Part shown: positions 9,991 through 20,842 of the stretch, piece by piece
Numbering within the stretch: the stretch's first letter is position 1
Layout: every line of letters begins with the position of its first letter
Assembly: GCA_051453625.1 (NCBI GenBank)
Contig: JBOZIK010000001.1
Coordinates: 37,750,016 to 37,814,015 of the forward strand
Origin: Welwitschia mirabilis
Taxonomy: Eukaryota > Gnetophyta > Gnetopsida > Welwitschiales
Reading direction: 5' to 3'
Length of the DNA: 64,000 bases
Notes under the pieces: model-generated
The model's database searches: none
What the model was told of the DNA's origin: nothing
Seen by the model: the letters and a program-made list of their open reading frames with translations, nothing else
Made by a program: the position numbers and the translations under genes

Positions 9991-11259
9991 TTAGGAAACA
10001 ACAACTACTCTTTGTTAGTTTTTATTTATAACTTTAACTATAAAGAAACATTTCAATCACTTGTGTTAATAATCTCTGTCTTATTTTTATGTAATATTTC
10101 TCTAGTACTAATCCATTTGAAAACAATTTCTATACAGGTGTAAGCATGATTAACACTATTCTTAGTAGGTGTTCTACAAATTAAAGTTGCTAAAGTTATA
10201 ATGATCTCTTAATATTTTTAAATGTTTAATGTGATAGGGTAGTTAAAAATTGACTTATTAAACTTCTGAAATGTAATGTAATCAAATGCATATATAATGC
10301 AATTTTTCATGGTTCTATAAGTTGACCCTTTTTGTTTTCAGATTCATCGAGAACTTTAGGTTTTGATTTTTAGATTTTTCTTTTTTTATCATCTAGTAAT
10401 ATCTTAAATTATTGTTATTTTTAATTTTGTTAATTAGATAACATCTTATATCATATTTTGTAACCTATATTATAATTTAGCTAGCATATTAGAAAATTTT
10501 TTCAACAACTTCTTCTTTCATCACTAACAATTTTGTAGAGTTGTTTTTATTGTGAATTTTACCTTTCACATATTAAAAATATTTAGGCAAGATTATGCTT
10601 TTAATTCATACCATCTGATAATTTTATTCTAATTTTCTCTTAGCATTTATTTGGTTGTAACTATGTTTTAGATTTGAATTTAGTTAAAAAATTAAAGGTT
10701 GAGCTAGTCGTTTTAGATTATTTAATAAGCATGAGAGTACTTCAAGGTAATCATAAGTACTAAGTCTAATATGTTAGAATGAACATCCACTTACCTTATT
10801 ATTTATTAATTATTTTCTATTATAATTCTAATATTTTAAGATGCTTAAGAGTATAAATGAAAATAAAAATATGATTAAGATGATGTTTTTATGGCTTGAA
10901 AACTACAGATGGGTCACTATACTCAATTACAATACTAGGATATTCAATGCTTTAAAAAATGGATTACCCTTTCCCTATAAGTTAATCACCTAANNNNNNN
11001 NNNAGTGTTTACAATGTTGTTCTTATGCAACACTAAACTAAGTTTATGAAGTTACAAAGGAAAAGAAATGAATGAATTAGATAACAAAAATCATTTATTA
11101 AAAAATACATACTATGCGAATGAGGTAGTTTTTGTAATTTGATTATCTAACACTATGTTTGCATAATGTAAAGTATCATCTAAATAAATAATAGCTAGGG
11201 CTAAATTAACTTTAATAACAATTCAAATGAATGATGCATATAACTATTAAGAACATGAA
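9991..11259. other. AT-rich stretch, nothing recognised
   Basis: No open frame, repeat unit or RNA gene was supported. A 10-N gap lies at 10994-11003. Confidence 0.5.
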
Positions 11260-11700
11260 TTTGACTAGACAATAAAAAGCAATAGATACAAGGTAATTAA
11301 AACAAGCCTATTTTCCTTTATTCCAAGTATAGCCTCCAACCACACATCCAACGGGACTTTGTAGTAGTCCTCTATCTTACAATACGATTTTATGACAATC
11401 CTTAGTGTCCAAGAGAAATAAACTTTACAATAGTCNNNNNNNNNNNNNNNNNNNNNNNNNNNNNNNNNNNNNNNNNNNNNNNNNNNNNNNNNNNNNNNNN
11501 NNNNNNNNNNNNNNNNNNNNNNNNNNNNNNNNNNNNNNNNNNNNNNNNNNNNNNNNNNTAATAAGAGATTCAATCCTTATATGTGTATGTGCATCTACTT
11601 ATCAAGTACAATCATGTTATGGTTATATAGAGGATGAATTATAGCCATTATAAATCATGATTCTAAGGTACGTGACTTTGAAACCTCAAAAACAGTTAGT
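11260..11700 (+). repeat. Dispersed repeat, copy also at 26565-26880
   Basis: Shared blocks include AAAACAAGCCTA(T/A)TTTCC, TATTCCAA(G)TGTAGCCTC or near variants, and the block around 11616 (GGTTATATAGAGGATGAATT) matching 26825 (AGTTATATATAGAAGATAGA). A 123-N gap (11436-11558) splits this copy. No coding content is seen; it is probably an LTR or non-autonomous element fragment. Confidence 0.55.
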
Positions 11701-11739
11701 TATTCTTCCAAAATAACTTCCTAATGGAGCAAGAATTTA

Positions 11740-12358
11740 CATTAAAAATAATACATTTTATGTCTAGTTATAAGTATCGACATGGAAATCAATATTTAGT
11801 TTATGATTATAATTGCAATTAAGCTTAATAGCTATGTGTTAGATTATATTAGCAACTAGGATATTATAAGAAAATATATTAAAAATACATTTATTATTAG
11901 AAATTTAATGTTTATTATGTTATATATTTCTTTGTAGAAATTCATATAGTAGACTTGGAGGATGATGACAAGTGTCACAATAGCTATTAATAGAGAAAAA
12001 TATGGCAAGAAGGAAGGAAAATGACTCCATTACATGCAAGAGCCATATGGAAAATGGAGGNNNNNNNNNNNNNNNNNNNNNNNNNNNNNNNNNNNNNNNN
12101 NNNNNNNNNNNNNNNNNNNNNNNNNNNNCTACTTAAATAAAGGAGGATTTATTATTCACTCTTATACAAGTGTCTCCATTTTACTACCTAAGAAATAGTG
12201 TAAATATAACCTATAACTACCATTATAGGGATCTTGTGACACATTTACATAACATATAGGAATGGTAGCAAGCCCTAGAATTAATCTTGGAATAATCTTC
12301 TTTATTTCAGCTATGGCCTACAAAGGAAACACTATTTGTAATTAGTTTATTTGTCATA
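11740..12358 (+). repeat. Dispersed non-coding repeat family R1, copy A
   Basis: Copies A, B (13390-14270) and C (18680-19152) share ATTAAAAATAATACATTTTATG or close variants, then TTATTAGAAATTTAATGTTTA. A and B also share GACTCCATTACATGCAA and a following 200 bp (for example CTATTAATAGAGAA and GCAAGCC). A 68-N gap lies at 12061-12128 and the copy runs into a 100-N gap at 12359. No protein is encoded. Confidence 0.7.
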
Positions 12359-12458
12359 NNNNNNNNNNNNNNNNNNNNNNNNNNNNNNNNNNNNNNNNNN
12401 NNNNNNNNNNNNNNNNNNNNNNNNNNNNNNNNNNNNNNNNNNNNNNNNNNNNNNNNNN

Positions 12459-13389
12459 TTTCTTTACTAGTTTTGAACCTACTTTCTGATGTTGCTTACC
12501 ACTCTGTGCTTTTTGAACCCTCTACGTTGGCATTCTGTCACCCCTAGCATGGAGCACTGCACCTAATTTATCATACCAATATTACCATCCCATCTCAAGT
12601 TGCAGGTTTAAACAACTCACAAAATGCAATGCTAGTATCAGTTACAGGTTTAAGCATTTATTAGAGACATTAATTAATAAGTTCATAGTAGAATAATGCA
12701 AGTAGCAGTAGTAACTAAAAAATTAAATTATTGTTAATGCATACTTATTAATTTTCTTTTTATTTGGAATTGGATAATACATAGTACTTCATAGGCCACT
12801 AGGTAATAGGGGAAATTATAAACTAGAAGTAACAATAGTGAAACTACACTATTTGGAATTGGAATTAATCCCTCTTCTTTAGTATAGTTACTTTTACCTT
12901 TTAATTTAATAATTATATTTGTTTAAAATTTGATGCCTCTAAAATGTTAGAATGATGTCGAAGACATTACCTTAAAAACAAAAGTAATTCAAAACGTAAA
13001 TGTCATGTTGACTATAGACTTATGTGGAGTATGCCTTTTCATACTATTCTAAGTGTCCATCTTCACATCTTTATCATTTTAAAGTACATGTTTTTATTAA
13101 GAGTAAGGCCCTCAAAATAAAACTACAATAGGATCACTAAAAAATTAAAAAAAAAATCTAGCATTAATTAAAAATGCTATGTTGTGAGTACAATGCTATA
13201 TATGAAAAAACATAGAAAATTAATACATTTATGTTTTTCTTACTTTATACTAAAATCTCAAAATGTTTAAGTTATTTATTACTTGTGAATGTCATAATGA
13301 AAAGTATATGAACACATTAGAACATACAAAGTTGGAAGAAATGAATGTATTATTTGATTGCAACTTTAAATTTCTTTTAATATGTTAAG
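12459..13389. other. AT-rich spacer between repeat copies
   Basis: No gene recognised. It begins after the 100-N gap (12359-12458). Confidence 0.5.
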
Positions 13390-14270
13390 CTTTTTATTAT
13401 TAGAAATTTGGAAATACCATTATTTGAATCCTTAATCTTTTTTCATGGACATATGCAATCAAAAAATCATGTTATACATTATGACTTGAAATTTTAAAAG
13501 ATAGTTTACCAATGTGATACAACAAGTATTTAGAAAACGGTGCAAATTATATTATAATCAGGTAAGATATGACAAACTGAATTCTAGGTACTATTTTAAG
13601 AATTCGATTATTTTCTAGAGACTAGAAAAACTTGGATTTGGAAAAAATTGATGGATTAAATATTTACATTATAAATAATATATTTTATGCATAATTACAA
13701 GTTATGAACATAAGAATCCATACTTACTTTATAAAAATAATTGTAATTATGTTTCATAGTTTTATGTTAGATAAAATTAGCATTTAGAGTATCAAAGTAA
13801 ATTATGTTATAAATAAATATATTATTAGAAATTTAATGTTTAGTATGTTTATATTGCTTTGTAGAAATTCATATAATAGACTTAAAATGATGAGAAGTAT
13901 CACCATAGCTATTAATAGAGAACGATATGACAAGAAGGAAGGAGAATGACTCCATTACATGCAAATGCCACATGGAAAGTGGAGGAAAATCTAGAAATCA
14001 AGGCAAAACCTATTTTAACTACTATAAATTCATGTATAATGTGTGATATTGTACTCCATAAATATAAGAAGAGCTATTATTCATTCTTGTACTAGTATAT
14101 GAATACAAACTAAAGATACCGTTTGGGAATCTTTTGGTACACTTCGTATAACATCCAAGAATGATTGCAAGCCTTGGGATCAACTTTGGAGTACTCTTCT
14201 TCATTTTAGTTGTGTCATACAAAGAAAATACTATTCAAAATTAGATTATTTTTCATAATATAAGCATTTT
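13390..14270 (+). repeat. Dispersed repeat family R1, copy B (longest)
   Basis: This copy bridges the other two. Its left half matches copy C (ATGCAAT(C/A)A(A/T)AAAATCATGTTAT, then GAATTCTAGGTA or similar) and its right half matches copy A. It shows the unit is at least 880 bp long. A 66-codon minus-strand open frame inside it is not conserved in copy A and is dismissed. Confidence 0.7.
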
Positions 14271-14949
14271 ATTTTTGAAAAGAATTATGTTTGTGTTATG
14301 ATTTCATTACAGTATTTATTTCATATTGCAAAACTAAGAGCTTACCTTTTAGAATGTTATGTTATGTTGTTTGCAAATTGAGGAGATTTTGAGCTATTAT
14401 ATTACTCGAAAAAGTAATGTTATATTCTCTTTTACTCCTAGGTAGGTATTAGGATACAATAGTGCTTAGAAATAGTTTCAATCCAGAATTATTTTGCTAT
14501 TGTTCTTACATTACAAAATCCTCTAGTCTTATATTTTATGTGCATAACTAGTTAGGCAAATTAATAACGTACTTTTTTATTCTAAGAAATGATCTTGAAA
14601 GGTCTTATAGAAGTATTAGTTTCTACAAAAGGATTTTTAGTGATCTAAATAAAAAATTTAAATAAAGTGAATACTTCATAGTAAAATAGGTCCTTTAAGA
14701 TCTTCTATTAAATAAAATATATGTATGATGAATTTGTGAGATTAGGGTTACAATAATACACAATATTCCATGCTTTTATCTATTTTTGCTACACAGTTAT
14801 ACATAAATAATCTTAATACCATATCTCATCATTTCATGATATAAGGAGGACAAGTCTTTAAGTTATCTAGACCTTATTGGAGTCTGTATAGGATAGTTTA
14901 AAGTTTTTATAGTTGTTGTTTGATATTTAATTATAAAAACAAAATGTCA
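14271..14949. other. AT-rich spacer, nothing recognised
   Basis: No reading frame or repeat supported. Confidence 0.45.
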
Positions 14950-15960
14950 TGTAGTCGAACTCTTAATGAAATAGATTTTGAAAATTTTTGTGCTGAGATA
15001 ATTCCATCTTTATTTGAAAAAATATTAGATAAAGTCTTACCAAAATTAAGAAATAATTTTGAATTAAAATGAGTAAATGTACCAAATGTTTTGGGAACAA
15101 CAAATGATATGACATTCTTGATTGAATATTTGTATTGAGAAGATAATCAAGGTTTATGTTCTTTATCTGATGAACAATTAAGTGAACATTTTATAGACCA
15201 AATAGATACTTATCTAAAAATAGAAGAAAAGCAAGAAAAATAAGAAGATGTTATATCTACATTCTAGATAACCTTAATGATGATGAAGGAGATGAGGTTT
15301 TCACAATAAAAGAATCTAATGATTGTCAACTAGAAATTTATATCACTAGAAAATATCAAAACTAGAGTAAAATTTGACTAGAAATGAAAAATGATAAAGT
15401 AGAATGTGAAAAATATCTATATGAATTAAGCATATTTAAAAAGGAATGTAACAACCAAAATGAAATATGTTTATCATCTAAATTAGAGGAGGTTGAATAA
15501 CTAGTTAAAAGGAAAGGAAAGATGAAATAAACGATAATTCCTTATAGGATATAAAAGAGAACTTTATAAATACTCCTATGAATCCCATCCCAATAAAGAA
15601 TATACTTCATAACGTTGAAAATAATGAGTAAGAAATAATGGAAAAAGATTTATACAAGTGCCAAACATTAGGAAATAAGAAAAATTAAAATAATGATATT
15701 GAGAAATACTTTTAAACACTCAAATATTTTGTAGAATGATTTATGCATTACAATGAAGAAAATTTTTTTATAGATATAATCCTAAAATGATAAAATCATT
15801 AATAAATGAAATCATAAATATATTAGAAGGTACAAATATAAAATTAAAATATATAATTGAAGTAAGTCTTTTTAATGACATACATAGAATTAAAATGAAA
15901 GTTTTACTTCAAAAGGAAGAAAAACCATAGAAAAGAAATAAGATATGCTTATCTTAAACA
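14949..15960 (+). pseudogene. Unrecognised decayed reading frame
   Basis: From ATG 14949 the frame reads MSCSRTLNEIDFENF..., with in-frame TGA, TGA and TAA stops but no shift for about 95 codons (NVPNVLGTTNDMTFLIEYLY, then LCSLSDEQLSEHFIDQ). Afterwards lysine- and glutamate-rich stretches continue in shifting frames (for example SLINEIINILEGTNI near 15790) to about 15930. The sustained amino-acid-like composition and acidic stretches argue that it was once coding. I do not recognise the family. A gag- or capsid-type protein of a retroelement is possible, but there is no zinc knuckle, protease or polymerase motif to support that. Confidence 0.4.
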
Positions 15961-17455
15961 AAGTGAAATATTAACTAGTAATAAAACATTAAAAAATAAA
16001 ATATAGTTAGAAACATAAAAATTCATCTTAGTTTGGGTTTTAAGGCATATGTAAGTATAGAGTCCTCAAACAAAATAAGTTAACCACATTAATAGCCATA
16101 TCATGACTTAATACTGAGTATTTTAAAATTAAGGTTTACCTTTTATATTTCATGGGTTGTTAAGATATGTTACTTTCTTTTACTTAATTTATTTGTTAAT
16201 TTATAAGTTGATATACTACATAAGTTTTGGGCTATTTTGGTAGTTTCAGTTTATAATAGCTTAAGTGTAGTCTATACTATCTTAGCTCTTACAATAATAT
16301 AATTTGGAAAATATCGAGGATTATATTCTATTTAATTTAAGATCTAATATGAAAGAAAATCATTAGTCAAACATGTAAGTATTTAAATTATGATTAAAAC
16401 AACATAGTTTACCTTTATTGTCAACCAACTATTTAACTAATAGGGAACATGAAATGATGGGTTATGAGAAATTATTTTTATATCAGCTAAACATTTTGGT
16501 CTAACTCTAAGATTTATGCACCATGTGTCACTAGCTTTCATATTTCACCATAAAGCCTAAACCCAAAATCAAATAAGTACATTGTCTTACTATAAATACA
16601 CCATGGCAAATATTCTTAAGAGAGGCCTTTGGCAATGTAATATGGTAGTTGTGGAAACTCTATTAAATGAGATGGCCATGATCTAGTCTAAGATTAGACT
16701 TGCAAGTCCTTAATATTTTGATAATTATTTTACTCCCCTCAATGTACCTTTGAGTGTTTTTAGACACTACTAATGAACAAATGAAATAGGGACTACAAAG
16801 AGACAATCATGCTCTAGGTGTCATCTGAGGTATGATTAGTTACCAATGTGTTTATCAGTTATATCAAGTCCATGTTAAGCCTCCACTATTAAAAAAAGGA
16901 AAAAAAAGGAAAAAATAAGAAGGAAAGAAAGAAAAAATAAAGAAAATAAAGTGCAGAAACATACTCCAATAATCCTCTCATATTCATTCCCTCATCCATG
17001 GTGCATGTGTTATTGAGTTAGAGGCTAAATTTTTACAGTTTCTCATAATTTAGAATTTTTTTGTGGTACAAATTAGTTATCATGGGTAGCTGATACTGAG
17101 AAACAAGTTAAAACCTAATCTTTGATCATTAAATTTTATTCAGAGCATTATTGAGAAATATATAATATTTTCAAAAGGATTAGTGAATTGATGATTACAT
17201 CTCTTGATATTTAACCTATTTCATTCTTATTTGTTAAATTATTAAATAAGTTAGTTTTCTTGAAATGAATTACTAGTTGGTATTTACATAATGAGTAAAG
17301 TAATTATTATCTCATATTATAAAAAAAGGTAATGCCATTTATAATTGTCTTTATTGAAAATCTATAAATGTCTTTATCTTTATGAATTTTTAATATTTTA
17401 TCAAACATGTCCCTTTAGCTATTAATGTAACTCATATGAAATAGAAATTAAAGAA
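15961..17455. other. AT-rich stretch with a polypurine tract
   Basis: No gene seen. About 16890-16950 is an A/G-only tract (AAAAAAAGG and GAAAGAAAG motifs) with very few pyrimidines. Confidence 0.5.
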
Positions 17456-17457
17456 AA

Positions 17458-17472
17458 ATGAGTGAGAGTGAA

Positions 17473-17504
<32 letters not shown>

Positions 17505-17578
17505 GGAAGGGGGGTGAGGGGGGAGGGGTGGTGGAGAGGAGGGGGGGTGGGGGGGGAGAGGGGGGAGGNNNNNNNNNN

Positions 17579-17619
<41 letters not shown>
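17458..17619. repeat. GA microsatellite, G-rich tract, 10-N gap, then 41-base poly-C
   Basis: A (GA)n tract near 17475-17503 grades into a G-rich purine tract ending at 17568. Ten Ns follow (17569-17578), then 41 consecutive C (17579-17619). Two open frames crossing it are low-complexity artefacts. Poly-G facing poly-C across a short N run looks like a join of unlike strands rather than a natural array. Confidence 0.9.
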
Positions 17620-17621
<2 letters not shown>

Positions 17622-17639
17622 AGGAGAGAGCATAACATT

Positions 17640-18679
17640 AAAATATATACGTAAACAATATAAATAAATAAGAAAATAAATAGACCAACTGAATCCATGC
17701 TAGAATTAGTTCTTAAATAGTAGATACTAAAAGAAAGTAAAGTTTAATTACATGAAAATGAATGAGTCTTAGAATACAAACATACTTATTAAGAAATCCA
17801 TCTTTATGAGATGCCAGGAATGTATTGTTAAGTTAGGCATTAATTAAAGAATTCTAAACCGATCAACTATTCAATATATATTTGAAACTTTAAATCAATT
17901 ATTACAATAATTTAGCTTTTTTTCAAAGCCCTTGGTAGCTATGGTCATCTTACAATTATGAGAACAACTTAATCTTTGCAGTGAAACCAGGTGTTACATT
18001 AAATTTCTATATTATCAAATAATTGTAATCTTAGGAACTTTTCAGGGAAAAAATACTTCAATTACAATTAAAAATATATATTACATAAAATTCTACCATA
18101 CTTAAATTATTTTGGATTTTCAAATGAGCATTAACTAAATTGATCTAGCTTAGCCAATTCTTATACACCTTTAAGTTTTCATTAATTAAATAGAATCAAG
18201 TAAGCAATTCACAACTGAAGTTGTGAATCAGTTCTTACATCCTATTTAATCTCTTTTGTAAATAAATCAAGCCATGAGCTTTGGTCAAGTTAACTAACTA
18301 TCCAACTAATAACCAAGGCTATCACTTAATTTTTAAGTTAAATTTAACCTTATCCTTAGGCTTAATCTATTTACTTCTTCATGCTGCAACACTCATTAAA
18401 TTTTGTGATATAACCATTGACCAATTATTCCATTCCAATTTCCTATAGTAATAAATAATAAAAATAATGATTATAAAGGAGTATTTAGAAATAAAAGCTT
18501 GTAAAGATTAGAATTTCATTACAAAATTTGCCTTCGTATTATGTATTGAATATGATGTAATATATTTTATGTGAAGTCATGCTCATTAGAAGGTACATAA
18601 TAGGATGTAATGTTAACTATTATAGATTACTGAAATACAACCACCTTAGATTTATTTTAATGATTATTTTTATAATGAG
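17640..18679. other. AT-rich stretch, nothing recognised
   Basis: No open frame of note and no match to the repeat families found elsewhere in the window. Confidence 0.45.
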
Positions 18680-19152
18680 CTTCTTATTATTAGAATTATA
18701 GTGGGAACCATTTAAGTTTTTATCCATTCATGATAGATATATGCAATAATAAAATCATGTTATTCCATGATACACATTACGGACTTGGAAATTTTGAAAA
18801 GTATCTTATCATTATAATGAGACAGGTATCTAGCCAATGATGTAAATTGAATTCTATTTAGGTTAAATACAATCTAATGAAATTCTAGGTAATGTTTTAG
18901 AAATTTGATTATTTACTAGGAACTAGAAAATCTTAGGTTTACGGGAACTGATGGACCAAAAATTTNNNNNNNNNNATTAAAAATAATACATTTTATGGAT
19001 AGTTATAAGTTATAGACAAGTAAATTAATATTTATTCAATAAAAATAATTGCAGTTATGTTTGGTAATAATGTATTAGATTATATTAACAATTAGACTAT
19101 CACAAGAAAATGTATTATAAATAAATTTATTATTAGAAATTTAATGTTTATT
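18680..19152 (+). repeat. Dispersed repeat family R1, copy C (3' truncated)
   Basis: Matches copy B from TATTATTAGAA through TTATTAGAAATTTAATGTTTA, with a 10-N gap at 18966-18975. Similarity stops exactly where the next repeat (beginning CTGACACC) starts. That repeat therefore interrupted or replaced the rest of copy C. Confidence 0.65.
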
Positions 19153-19154
19153 TC

Positions 19155-20742
19155 TGACACCTTCTCTTTTCTTACCTTAATTAAGCATTATTTTTTTTCT
19201 CATTTTCTTGTTTCTTCATTCCTTCTTTAATATTATCATCTAATAGATACAACAAAACCTAGGATTAAATGTTACTTATTATTTTATTAGCATTTTTATA
19301 TTATAAGAAAAAATCATATTAATATTATATACTTACATATAATTATTTTCTTGATTATTTTGTTGTACAAAAAATAGTGATGTTATAAGTTTGTGTTCTC
19401 CATTTCTTTCTAACTTTCATCACATAGAAAGATATCTTATAAATAGTTGAAGGGATGTAAACTTGTTATAAAACATACATGGATAAGTTTAAGGATGATA
19501 CTTAACTAGTATAATAGGAGATTGTACTCCTATTAAGTATTCAAACTTGATATTCAGCCACCCTCTGGACATGAGTTGATTCTACTTTAGGTTCTAAACT
19601 ATACAAAAATAGTCAGGCTTAACTTCATAGGCTTACACTTCACCTTGGTATACCTCCAATGTAGGTGACAAGTGGTATGTGAGGTAGATGCATGCTTAAA
19701 AATAATATCCACTTCCTTAAAACATCTCTGGATGATGCAACATAATCCATTGATGCAAAGGGCTTGAGANNNNNNNNNNNNNNNNNNNNNNNNNNNNNNN
19801 NNNNNNNNNNNNNNNNNNNNNNNNNNNNNNNNNNNNNNNNNNNNNNNNNNNNNNNNNNNNNNNNNNNNNNNNNNNNNNNNNNNNNNNNNNNNNNNNNNNN
19901 NNNNNNNNNNNNNNNNNNNNNNNNNNNNNNNNNNNNNNNNNNNNNNNNNNNNNNNNNNNNNNNNNNNNNNNNNNNNNNNNNNNNNNNNNNNNNNNNNNNN
20001 NNNNNNNNNNNNNNNNNNNNNNNNNNNNNNNNNNNNNNNNNNNNNNNNNNNNNNNNNNNNNNNNNNNNNNNNNNNNNNNNNNNNNNNNNNNNNNNNNNNN
20101 NNNNNNNNNNNNNNNNNNNNNNNNNNNNNNNNNNNNNNNNNNNNNNNNNNNNNNNNNNNNNNNNNNNNNNNNNNNNNNNNNNNNNNNNNNNNNNNNNNNN
20201 NNNNNNNNNNNNNNNNNNNNNNNNNNNNNNNNNNNNNNNNNNNNNNNNNNNNNNNNNNNNNNNNNNNNNNNNNNNNNNNNNNNNNNNNNNNNNNNNNNNN
20301 NNNNNNNNNNNNNNNNNNNNNNNNNNNNNNNNNNNNNNNNNNNNNNNNNNNNNNNNNNNNNNNNNNNNNNNNNNNNNNNNNNNNNNNNNNNNNNNNNNNN
20401 NNNNNNNNNNNNNNNNNNNNNNNNNNNNNNNNNNNNNNNNNNNNNNNNNNNNNNNNNNNNNNNNNNNNNNNNNNNNNNNNNNNNNNNNNNNGCTTGAGAT
20501 ATTAAGTCAAAGAAATTTCATACATTACCAGGGTAGGAGATGAGTGATCAAATCCACTTCCAAAGGGGTTTTATTAAAAAGAAAAAAAATGTAATGCAAT
20601 CCATCTTAGATATGAAATCTAGGTATGGGGATGATCATTATTGGGATTATCTTGATTTAGTCCTTTTTAATAAATAAACCACACAAATGCATGCATACAG
20701 TTCTAACTAATGTGGATATTTAATGGATTATTTACTTAGTTA
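19155..20742 (+). repeat. LTR-like direct repeat, left copy (real length about 0.87 kb)
   Basis: Aligns with 23826-24657. Shared blocks include TAATTAAGCA(T/C)TATTTTTTTT, ATAAATAGTTGA(A/G), CAGCCACCCT, GTA(T/G)GTGAGGT and the terminal TTAATGGATTATTTACTTAGTTA. A 722-N gap (19770-20491) sits inside, but both flanks end or start with the same GCTTGAGA and the right copy has no extra sequence at that point, so the gap is probably spurious. A 100-N gap follows at 20743-20842. Confidence 0.7.
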
Positions 20743-20842
20743 NNNNNNNNNNNNNNNNNNNNNNNNNNNNNNNNNNNNNNNNNNNNNNNNNNNNNNNNNN
20801 NNNNNNNNNNNNNNNNNNNNNNNNNNNNNNNNNNNNNNNNNN

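Noticed and set aside
14949-15960. Unrecognised frame as an endogenous plant pararetrovirus gene
   Set aside because: No coat-protein zinc finger, movement-protein, protease or reverse transcriptase motif could be found nearby.
17432-17698. Glycine- and leucine/serine/proline-rich open frames
   Set aside because: Translations of the GA, poly-G and poly-C tract and of Ns.
19764-20543. 259-codon open frame
   Set aside because: Almost wholly N; no sequence evidence.
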